From Poteriospumella lacustris (Eukaryota > Sar > Chrysophyceae > Chromulinales > Dinobryaceae): 25,939 nucleotides of DNA. How positions within the stretch are numbered: position 1 is the stretch's first letter; every line of letters begins with the position of its first letter. The notes under the pieces are model-generated. The model did not search any database. It was not told the origin of the DNA and saw only the letters and a list, made by a program, of their open reading frames with translations. The stretch covers positions 1 through 25,939 of the forward strand of contig SMOI01000414.1 of NCBI GenBank assembly GCA_008000375.1, given 5' to 3'. Made by a program: the position numbers and the translations under genes. Of this stretch, positions 1-9,344 are shown in pieces.

Positions 1-1383
1 CCCGCCATACGGATATGTCGCCACAGCTGGAGGAGCAGATGGGTACGCACCATACGCCGCATAAGCAGGTTGGGCCGACATAGAGGTCGGTGGGACACCG
101 TACGATTGCACAGGGTACGCACCATAGACGGGCTGAGGAGCCATAGGCGGTCCTGCCTGTGACATACCAGATCCGGTCGAAATTGGAGGCGGAAGATTCG
201 CGCCCAGTTTCGACATATGCACGCCCATTTGAATATCCTCAATCAACTTGCGTGCAAGCTCAATGTTGTAAGGAACACCAGAGATGTTTACTCGGCAAGG
301 ATACCCCTCGGGAACGTTTTGATCGACGACGATCTGGCACCCTGACTTCCGCTTGAGGTTCACAATGTTCTCACCTCCCTTGCCAATGATTTTACCAACA
401 AGCATTTTCTGCACTTCAATGACAATGCCCGCTTCGGCTTGACGCGCGTCTGGTGGGGCTTGATAGGACGGCACCGGGGCCGGTGGCGCCGCAGCAGGCG
501 GTGGGTTATAATGTTGTTGGTGTTGTTGGTGATGCTGTTGGTGCATGTGTTGTGGTTGCTGCTGCTGCTGCTGGTGTTGATTGTGACCCCGAGGAGTATG
601 ACCTTGACTGTAGGTTCCAGCACTTTGTCCAGATGAGCGAGGCGTGTTGGCATTACCAACCTGGCCGTTGATGTTTCCACCGGTCATAATGGTCTGAATC
701 AAGTTTACTGCAACACCAACCGCGTTAGCAGAGCCAGTAATCTCCAGCTTTCTTGGTTGATCAGGAGGGAAGTCCTGGTAAATTTGGACTTTGGCGCCGG
801 ACTTCGATTGGATTTCCTTGATCGTTTGACCACCAGTACCAATGACCTTACCAACGATGGACATGGGGCAATCCATAGTAGTAGTGATTTGTGGACCACC
901 AAACACAGTGTTTGCATGAATGGACTGTGGGCCAAATTCAAGGATACGCTTGACCAAGTCCAAACCTGCCGCAATGGTCGCCTTCGTCCCACGGAACTCC
1001 ATTTGACGGGGCACTCCAGGAGGGAAATCTTGATTGACTTTCGCTTGACATCCTGAACGAGCTTGGATATCTTGAATGATCATACCCTTTGTTCCAATGA
1101 TTTGACCAACTCTGTCGTGAGGAATTTCCACGACTAAAGAGTCTTCCGTCTGGGAAATAATAGGACAAAGCTCGTTGTGTCCCGATGATGGCCCACTCTC
1201 ACTTTTAGGCTTCTTCGCTTCCAAATTCGCATCCCCTTCATCCTCAGAATCGTTTGATCGCTTTCGCTTCACCATTTTTCCAACAGACGATTCGTCGACT
1301 TCAGATGTTGAGCGGGGAACTTCAACATCCTCTTGCGGCTCCTCCACATTGTCGATAACTCCTACTCCTTCTTCCGATGACAT
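1..1383 (-). CDS. FUBP/KSRP-like protein with three KH domains (3' end beyond window)
   Basis: The frame is open without introns from the ATG at 1383 to the window edge, giving 461 codons and no stop, so the C-terminus is missing. The protein should bind single-stranded RNA or DNA and act in the nucleus in transcription, splicing or mRNA decay. Three KH domains are visible by their GXXG loops: IIGTKG at about 95-100, VIGTGG at 180-185 and IIGKGG at 332-337. Each is followed by the FPPG/FPPD or VPEGYP turn typical of the FUBP/KSRP family. An acidic N-terminus with basic patches KRKR (39-42) and KKPK (57-60) could be a nuclear localisation signal. A Gln/His/Pro-rich linker (267-310) separates KH2 from KH3, and the tail is rich in Tyr, Pro and Ala as in FUBPs. 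Animal FUBPs have four KH domains; only three are seen here. Family assignment is firm; orthology is not. Confidence 0.9.
   Translation of the reverse strand, partial: MSSEEGVGVIDNVEEPQEDVEVPRSTSEVDESSVGKMVKRKRSNDSEDEGDANLEAKKPKSESGPSSGHNELCPIISQTEDSLVVEIPHDRVGQIIGTKGMIIQDIQARSGCQAKVNQDFPPGVPRQMEFRGTKATIAAGLDLVKRILEFGPQSIHANTVFGGPQITTTMDCPMSIVGKVIGTGGQTIKEIQSKSGAKVQIYQDFPPDQPRKLEITGSANAVGVAVNLIQTIMTGGNINGQVGNANTPRSSGQSAGTYSQGHTPRGHNQHQQQQQQPQHMHQQHHQQHQQHYNPPPAAAPPAPVPSYQAPPDARQAEAGIVIEVQKMLVGKIIGKGGENIVNLKRKSGCQIVVDQNVPEGYPCRVNISGVPYNIELARKLIEDIQMGVHMSKLGANLPPPISTGSGMSQAGPPMAPQPVYGAYPVQSYGVPPTSMSAQPAYAAYGAYPSAPPAVATYPYGG
555..578 (-). repeat. CAG-type polyglutamine microsatellite in the KH gene
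   Basis: A short CTG run on the plus strand encodes six consecutive glutamines in the KH2-KH3 linker of the minus-strand gene. It continues into mixed Gln/His codons. It is in frame and likely to vary in length between strains. Confidence 0.75.
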
Positions 1384-3154
1384 TTTGCTCGTTTACTCAC
1401 GTCAACAAATGATTTTTGAGTGGTTCGAAAGTGAAAGATAGATAGCGGATCGATCGGCCTCGACGATGTTCCTGTTCCGCGTCACACCTGTGGGAAATGA
1501 GTGGACTGTGACACATGCGACACATGTGGGACTCGCACCCTGCCGAGTGTCGCACTTTCGATTGGCAAAAACATGAAACGGTCATCTTTGTGCCCCCTTT
1601 TGGGACGGCCCCGATGGCTTTCTTGACCCGCAATGTGGTCTGTATTCATATAACGCCCGCTGCACGAGTAAAGATCGTGTGTACATGAGTGCATTTACGT
1701 CTTTATTCTGTGTTTTCGTCACTGCCTTTCTCCGCCCGGAAGCGGTACAGTGAGGGACTTCAGGGCTTCGTCGGGAGTCGACGTTGTGACGATAATAAAC
1801 ACAGTTGATTAGTTCAGTTAAGTGATAATTTTGGCGGAGAGCGGACGAAAGTTCAGTGTGCCTTAACCTCCCTACGCACAATCACAACAATTACGCACTC
1901 GCGAAGAGTATACACGAGGATCGCGGAGTTCAATCAAGTGTGTTCCACGTGGACGATACCAACAGCAAACAACGCGAACGAATATACACGAGGGGTGGAC
2001 GGGGGATTAGCCTTATCGCAGAAAGAAATGCAGAAGTATCACTGAAGGAAATGACCCCCTTCGATCAGATCGAAATAGATTTGTGGCGACTCACATGACG
2101 AATGATAACACACCAATATCTTTGTACAGGAAAAAGACGAACGAACGAGTAGAAACAGACAATTCACAGACTCACGAAAAACCACAGCAACACACAAACA
2201 CGTACCACGTTACATCACATCATATCTGAGAAGCAAGTTCACTCTCAGCTGCAACAATCGCGCCATTCCGTTCAATGCTCAAAGACACGACATGAAGCAA
2301 ATCAAAAGGGGCAACACTCAATAATGGGAGACACAAGAACAACAAACAACCTACATTCCATCCGAAGGCGACTCAGAAGGGCAGATTGAACAAATAGACC
2401 ATGAGTGAACCACATCTAGTAACGATATATACATACAACAAAGTGTACGAAAGCAAATCGGTTTCGGAGGATGTTGGACAGGTTTTGGCCCATGACGGTG
2501 GACTGATAGCGTGAGAGACCTGCACACAAAGAACGATTGTCGCCAGACACAACCAGCGATCACAAGGGAGAAATGACAGCGCGAAATACAGACGCAGATC
2601 AAAAATTGCTGACGAAGAAGACGAAGAAGCAGCAGTGAAGCAACTACCACGAACTGGATAGCGAGTAGACTTTATCGAACTGGAGTGTTCTTTGTCCAAC
2701 TCGCGGTGAAGAAACCCCACAACTAAACAAGCAACACAAAATAACATTCAAACCACCAACAAAACAAATCAAAGAATGAACAAGGACAGGCAGATCAACG
2801 AATGATTGTCTTTTGTTGCCATCACAAATCAGAACTGGTCACAAATGAACAAAAGCATTGGCCGTAATATCGTACGCTTGTGTCCAAACAGAGAAAAGGC
2901 GAAAGCAAAGGGGGCTCATCTGGTAATGATTTGAGGAGATAGCAAACCAAAATAAGCGGGGAAAAGGTGAAAGAACGGCGAAAGGACCAAGACACATCAT
3001 CTTGAAGCACACGACCAATCATCAGTTCACCAATGGTAACGGAATAAGTGAAGACGATGCCAATTAAGAACAATAGGGGGTGGAAATCCAAGGAAACACA
3101 AAAGAACGACCATGGGCGGTCTTCTACTCAGGGCATATATCCAGTTGTGTAGCC
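1384..3154. other. Intergenic region between the RRM gene 3' end and the KH gene 5' end
   Basis: No convincing gene is visible. Both flanking genes are on the minus strand, so this stretch holds the 3' flank of the RRM gene and the promoter/5' leader of the KH gene. From about 1860 to 3110 the plus strand is rich in A and C (many CAACA and GAACGA words), so the minus-strand transcript would be T/G-rich like other 3' flanks in this window. Small open frames on both strands look like the hydrophobic or basic shadows expected from this composition. The part nearest the KH gene (about 1384-1850) is less skewed and is the likelier promoter. Confidence 0.55.
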
Positions 3155-4572
3155 TTATGGATGTTGCTGTCGGGGTGGCAGTCCCTGTTGCTGTGCCAAA
3201 CCGTACGACGAATCCATCATTTGATATGCGAACATAGGAGCCGGATGGGGAAAAGGGATAGAATACCCAGGGGGATAAACAAGTGCTTGTTGATGAAACA
3301 TCGTCGGTACAGGTGGGTGAGGGCCAACCGATGAGTAGTGAGTCGAGGGCGCCATAGACGGTGGGAAATGTGTTGCAGTCGCTTCGTAGGAAACGTCTCC
3401 ACTAGATGGCGGAGATGCGGTTGGAACGGGAGATAATACATGCACGGGAGGAATACCAGTGTAAGTCCAGGCATGGGTACTACTATTCCCAAAAGAAGGC
3501 GCGTATTGAGGCGGAGCAACAGGATGGATGTGGGGCGGAACTGAAATATACCGAGGAGACGCCATTGCTGACATGGGTGATGGATTCTTGGGATCGTAGT
3601 GCTGCGTTTGGGGGTACAAAGTCTGCGGAGGGGCGATACCTTCTGACGCATATTGAGGTCTTGGTGCCTCAGCGCGACCATGGAAGAATCGAGAATTTCC
3701 TCTCTTCCCTCCACGTTCTCTTTTCTCAGGATGAGGCTGACTTTCATCATCACGTGGTGGCACGCTTGGTTCCAAAGAATGTGGATGGGAGACGATTGGT
3801 TGCCGAGTTCCTCCCAGATGAGGCTCCTTGGTGATTTCTTTGGACTTGTGTAGTCTTTCTGTGCACTGATGTGACAAACTAACTTTGAACACAACACCAT
3901 TCAACTCTTTTCCACTCTCAGAAGACAGTCTCTGTATGATACTGTGAGCGCATTCGATCTGACGAACGTGTAGAAACGCATACCCAGATTGCACTGGCGG
4001 GCTGGACGCGTCAAAGCAAGTGTACTCCTTCACTATGCAGTCTACGACCTCTCCGAACTGAGAAAACACATTGTCCAATGTTTCTTCCGTAATCCTTTCC
4101 AAAACCTGCACCATTCATTGTGAACATATCCATGAGCAAACAGAAAGAAACAATTCAAAAAATAGGCATCCGACGGACCTTTTCGGATAGGAACCGGACA
4201 AACATCTGCACGGTACTTCCATCAACAACCTGTTTAGCGGCGACGCTACTCTTTATACCGATTCTATTTGAGGAGAAGGCAAAACGTCAGACTATATGGC
4301 GACGAGGACAAGACTTGATTCACTCACTTCATCTTTCTTCCCATAAATTTCTTCCCATTGAAAATTTCGGCCACCTTCGAAGCATCGTCATCGTTTTCCA
4401 GATAAACAAATCCGTAGTAGCTGGACAGTCCATTCTTGGTTTTGACTATTGAAGCGGATCTTATGGGAACATGAGCTTGAAAAAGCTCCATCAAGTCCTC
4501 CGCGGTGCAGAAAAACGACAAATTCCCAACGAAAACGTTGTCCACTAGCGCACTACCAGACGATTTTTCCAT
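3155..4572 (-). CDS. RNA-binding protein with two RRMs and a Pro/Tyr/His-rich tail
   Basis: Three exons on the minus strand give 426 residues: 4572-4328, 4263-4179 and 4105-3155, separated by 64- and 73-bp introns (donors GTGAGT and GTCCGT; acceptors AATAG and TGCAG). Phases are 2 and 0, and the joins complete the second RRM. RRM1 (about 12-90) has RNP2 VFVGNL and RNP1 YYGFVYLE. RRM2 (about 100-190) has RNP2 MFVRFL, encoded by the small middle exon, and RNP1 SGYAFLHV. The rest is charged, then Pro, His, Tyr and Ser-rich, and probably disordered. It is expected to bind mRNA and act in splicing, stability or translation. The ATG at 4572 is the first in frame after upstream stops. An alternative upstream splice could extend the N-terminus by a few residues. 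No specific ortholog is recognised. Confidence 0.88.
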
Positions 4573-5172
4573 GACTTTTCCGGCTTCTTGGTAAAGATGG
4601 CAAGATCACAAAAAGGAGTATAATACAATCCAACTTCAACGTTCGGAAAGTTGCAGTAAATAAAATCTTGTCGCTACTCGGATTGCCAACATACTGTACA
4701 TAGCCAACTACAAGCTCACCTTCGAAGCGCAGAGGCTTGTCGCTGCCGAACACTACGCTCTACCCAGGTAAAAATGGAACAGATGGAAGCTGTTCCATGT
4801 TCCACCGAAACCAATGTTCATTTTTTGTCTCGTTGTATACTGCAAAGGATGTTCGTTAACGTTTGTTGTGTACAGAGCTATTTTTTCTGAACATACGGAA
4901 TACACAGCCGATTATGACGGGATTCCAAGAAAGTAGCGGAATATCTTGGGTCGTTGGTCTCTGGATCGTTTGTTTGGCCTTCTTCTGCGACGTCTCGGTG
5001 GTCTATACCCGTCGTACCTCCTTATTATATGGTAAACCCTTTACCTTTCATCCCGTTTCTACCTCCTCCATTATATTTTCTGTGTTTGATTCACAGAATA
5101 TTCGTGGAATCCTTTCTTAGTCTTTCCTACGTTTTCTGTTGGTAATTCGCGAAGACGACTGATTCCGCGGGA
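4573..5172. promoter_or_regulatory. Divergent promoter region between the RRM gene and the FYVE/RhoGEF gene
   Basis: The 600 bp between two divergent start codons should hold both promoters and 5' leaders. On the minus strand a good donor (AAG then GTGAGC, about 4711) and a possible acceptor (ACCAAG, about 4592) suggest a 5' leader intron for the RRM gene. No ATG-initiated conserved frame was found. The plus-strand frames here start at TTG or GTG codons and show no conserved motif. The part before 5173 is pyrimidine-rich. Confidence 0.45.
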
Positions 5173-8100
5173 ATGGCTGAAGCAGGCGAAATATTTATCG
5201 CGGATTATCCGTACTCGGCATCCACAGACACGGAGCTCTCTCTTGAAGTTAATGACAAAATCGTGGTTGTAAGCAAAGAAGGTGACTGGATTTATGGATA
5301 CAAAGAACAAGGAGGAAAGCGTATTGAAGGATGGGCTGCTGCATCGTACGGCCATTTCCGACAAGCGTCTCCATACGCTGCTTTGGATGATCGGTCCAAA
5401 AACAATCAACGATCATTGGCGTTCCAATCTTTACTTGACAGTGAACGAGGCTTCTTGAAAACTGTTCAAGACTTGAAGGAAGCACTTATTGATGTGGTCA
5501 GTGTCCGCGATGATGGCTTCAAGCGCAATTTCATGAACGAACCTTCCGTGGCCGTATCCTTCACCATCTTGCTCGATATGATCAAAGCGTGTGGTAATTT
5601 TGCAACTCTTTTGGAGTCTTGTCGTGATGAGCACAGCGTCGCGTTGGCGTTCATTCAGTTTTCCCCATCTATGCAACTGTTTGCACAGTACGCTACGGAG
5701 AACATCAAGCTTCTCAACGCTGTCAAGACAAATTCAAAGGGTTTGAAGAAAATTCTTCCCAAAGAGTTCCAACTTGAGACGTATCTTGTTGCCCCCACGC
5801 AGCACTATCCCAAGTACAAAGCTTTCATGCAAGAGTACGTCTGGTTGTCGCCCAATTCCCTGGCCGCCAAAGCTCGCGATGAACTGGAAAGCGCAATGGA
5901 CAAAGTCATTGCCCAGTCAGATTATATTGATCTGAAACTGAAGGAAGAGACGGAAGCCTTGCGTCTTCTGGCCCTTCAAAGTGCCTGTAAGTGATGAATG
6001 GCATTTGCCTTGTGATTGACTGTTCGCGGTGTTCATGACTGATCTTGATGGTGTATCGCATAGTTACTGGCCATCCTGCCATTTTCACGCCCACTCGCCG
6101 CATTCTCTGTGAATTTGAAATCGAACGTGTTCGTGTGAAAGCGAACAACGAGTTGGATACCAAGGCGTTTCAAGCGCATCTGTTCAACGATTGCTTCATT
6201 TACAGCTCCTATACCGTCACTGGCAAATTGAAACTGCAACAAATGGCCAGTCTTCGTCAAGCTCGTGTGGAACGCAGCAGTATCGGTGGCACTCCAACGG
6301 GTTTCGCCTTGTATTTGAATGACGACGATACCGCAGCGGAGCATTTCCGTGTGCAGGACCCGAAAGAGTACGAGGAATTCATGGTGCAAGTTGCGCTGCA
6401 GATGGAAGCCAACCGCGCGAATCGAACAGAAGTACGTACTGCCACTATTGCTCGTCGCGGAACAATGCTGGGTGGAACGTTATTGCCGGGTGTGCAACTG
6501 AGCGCGTTAGGCCAGCGTGCGGCGGAGACGTATCGCTTCTTAATCGGCGAGATGCAATTCGCAGAGGCCGTGGCAACGCTCAATCTGGTGATGGTCGAGC
6601 CTTTGTTGAATGCCGCCAAGGGTGCGGTGTTACGTGCGAACGATGGTTCGAGTGGACTGTCGATGGAAAATTCGACGACGAAATATCAGGCGGCGTTGGT
6701 GACCGAGGCGTTGAAGGAAGCGGACGTGTTGTTGTGTCTCCGCTCGGTCGAAGGTCTCACGGTTTCGTGCAAAGAGTTTGTGGGGGCATTGGAGAAGGCG
6801 TGCAAGTCGTCGAACTGGTCGGAAAACGTGTTGATCGGCGAGGTCTTCCAGTCGGTGTCAGCACAGACGTTGTTCCATCAGTTCAAATCGTATATCAGCG
6901 GTCAGCAAGCGTTGTTGCGTGTCTTGCGTACGGCTCCGTTTGCGCAGTTCTACAAGGATTGCGAGCAAATTTTGTCCTCTTCCCCGGGTACCTTGGAAGA
7001 GAAGCTTGATCAACCGCGTCAGCGCATCAAGTTGTTTGGCACGTTCTTGGGTAACTTGTTGCGCTTGACCACGGACAACCATGCGGATCACGCGGTGTTG
7101 CAACAGTCGATCGTGACGGTCGACAACATGGACAAAGAAATCACTGAGCTTTTACGAATCAAACGCAACTTCGAACATTTGCTGGAGATTCAGAACTCGT
7201 TGGTGACGATGGCCAACGAACCAGTGATTCAAAAGTTGGCCTCGATGGACCGCATGTTCATTCGTCAAGGTGATCTGAAGAAAGTCTGTCGTCGCAAGAA
7301 CAAGCTGTTTCGCTTTTGGTTGGTCTCTGATTACTTGATTTACGGTGGATCGTTGGGTGGCGACAAATATTCGTTTAATCGCGCGATGGAGTTGCATAAG
7401 GTCTCTGTCGCGGCACACCACGGTGTATCGGAATCGGGTGAGCCGTTACGCTTTGCCTTTGCCATTCTGGGTGCAGAGAAGTCATTCATTGTGATTGCAC
7501 CCACACAAGCGAATTGTGACGAATGGATTGATGTGATTTCGAAGGCAGCAGCCGCGGCTCGTGAAGCGAAAGGCATGGCTGGCGGTGAAACGGATGGTAT
7601 TGCCCCCGTTTGGCAGGCCGATGGTCTCTCCGATTGCTGTACGCAGTGCCATAAGGCGTTTACTTTCTGGAATCGTAAGCATCACTGCCGCAAATGCGGT
7701 GCCTTGGTCTGTTCCGATCACTTGAAGAGCCGCGAGATTCTGCCGCACATTTCGTTGACGGTGAAGCAGAAGGTCTGCGATAACTGTGTCAAAGGCTTCA
7801 CCATGGCTCCTGCCGTGCTGACCAGCACAATTGTTGCCCCGAACAGCCCTGTGCCTGCCAGTAGCAGTGCGGCTGCGTCTACGCCTACCCCAGCTGCGTC
7901 AACCTCCACGGCAACGACGCCAACGCCGGCTGCCACCGGAGGCGGACTGTCGTCGTTGTGGAAAACGAACAAGGCGACGGCATCCACTCCAGCGGCTGCT
8001 CCGGCATCGACGCCCGCGACGCCGGCTGCTGCAACCGCCACGGCGTCTGCTCCGTCGACACCCGCACCTGCTGCCTCTGCGACAAAGCCTGTCCCCGCGA

Positions 8101-9344
8101 CCGCCGCGTCGGCAGTGACCCCAACGACCAACAGAGCCAGAACACCGCCACGTGCGCCCGCACTGACTACGACCAAACCCGCCGGTGAAACAGCGGTTGC
8201 CAATCCGCTGAAGGCTGCCGCCGGTGCATCGGGATTGACTCACTCCGACGGGATGGACGCCATCAAAGCAGGCTCTGTTCGCTCGATGATTGCGTCGAAG
8301 AACGAGCCTAAGCCCGCACCCGCAGCATCGGAGGCTCCCAAACGCGTCGCCACTAGCCGCGCAGGCGCCTCTATCGCCAGCAAGCTGGCTAGTCGTAATG
8401 CTTCCATGACACGGACAGCGCCGCCTCCGCCGGAAGAGCCTGCTCCCGCGCTGCCATCGACGCTTCCGCCGCCAGTTCCCACGACACCTCCACCACCGGT
8501 GCCTGTCGAGGCGCCCCCAGCAGTCCCAGCCGTCGCGCCCCCTCCTGTGCCTGCGCCGGTTCGGGCTCCACCCGCCCCTGTTGCTGCACCAGCGGTGCCA
8601 CCGGTCGTACCTGCTCGCGCACCACCGGTTCCGCCTGTCCCGGCAGCTGCTCCTCCAGCGCCCGTCTCTCCCCCCGTTGCGCCTCCCGCTGGTGGTCGAG
8701 CGCCACCGCCGCCTCCGCCACGTGGAGCTGGAGCTCCACCTCCGCCGCCGCCGAAGCCGTCCGTCGCGCCTCCCGCACCGCCCGCTGCTCCTCCCGCGGC
8801 GCCCGCTGCAGAGACCCTTGCTGAGGATGACCCCTTCCGTCGCTTCGTGAAGATGAAAGAACTGATGCCACTGGAGGCGGTCCGTCAGAAGATGAAGATG
8901 GCGGGCTTCCGAGACAACGACATCGAACTCTTCTTGTCCGGTGCCGTGTCTCGCTTGCCCTTGCCTGGTGAAGATGGTGGTTCTGGCGGCAGCAGTGGCA
9001 GTGGTGGTGGAAGCGGTGGTGGTGGAGGTGGCTTCGTGTTGGACCTCTCCGCCGCATCGTTGAAACCACCACCGGCACCGACACCGAAGCCGGCTGCTCC
9101 TGCGGGTGGTATGATGTCGTTGCTTGGTGAAATCCAACGTGGCCAGAAGCTGAAAGCGGTTCAAGCCGATGACACACGTATGAAGCAGACCACCGCGGCA
9201 CAAACAGGTGACATGTTGTCGATGTTGGCGATGAAGATGACGGAGCGTCGCTTCAAAATGGGCTCCGCGATGCAAGCAGGCAGTGACAGTGACAGTGACT
9301 CGTCCGGGTTCTCCGATTCGGATTCCGATTCGGATGACGATTAA
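5173..9344 (+). CDS. SH3-DH-PH-DH-PH-FYVE-WH2 protein: RhoGEF with a WASP-like actin-binding tail
   Basis: Two exons, 5173-5986 and 6064-9344, are joined across a 77-bp intron (GTAAGT...ATAG), which fuses the frame inside the first DH/PH unit and gives 1364 residues. Domains in order: SH3 (about 5-62, ending EGWAAASYG); DH/RhoGEF (about 80-255); PH (about 275-385); a second DH (about 425-640) and PH (about 668-770, Trp759 near its end); FYVE finger (788-848) with WQAD, RKHHCR and KVC signatures and paired zinc cysteines, expected to bind PI3P; an Ala/Thr/Pro linker; a polyproline block (about 1055-1185, with two runs of six prolines) able to bind profilin or SH3 domains; a DPFRRF/PLEAVRQKM helix (1194-1228); a WH2 motif LLGEIQRGQKLK (1291-1302); a Met/Arg-rich helix; and a Ser/Asp tail. 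It probably activates Rho-family GTPases at PI3P membranes and binds actin directly. Domain calls are from sequence; GEF activity is inferred. Confidence 0.9.
7611..7790 (+). other. FYVE zinc finger segment
   Basis: All three FYVE signatures are present: the N-terminal WxxD (W788, D791), the basic RKHHCR (809-814) and KVC in place of RVC (841-843). Cysteine pairs are spaced for two zinc ions. These residues contact PI3P in known FYVE domains, so binding to early endosomes or other PI3P membranes is expected. Confidence 0.9.
9111..9341 (+). other. WH2 motif, connector-like helix and acidic C-terminal tail
   Basis: Residues 1288-1312 form a WH2 motif (SLLGEIQRGQKLKAV), which binds monomeric actin. 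Residues 1322-1337 (LSMLAMKMTERRFKM) resemble the connector helix of WASP-family proteins. The chain ends in a Ser/Asp tail (1344-1364). This is the order of a VCA module, but the tryptophan that WASP-family acidic regions use to contact Arp2/3 is absent; only a Phe is present. Confidence 0.7.

Noticed and set aside
4863-5145. Plus-strand hydrophobic frames before the FYVE gene
   Set aside because: The longer one starts at TTG, both come from a pyrimidine-rich leader, and neither has a recognisable motif.
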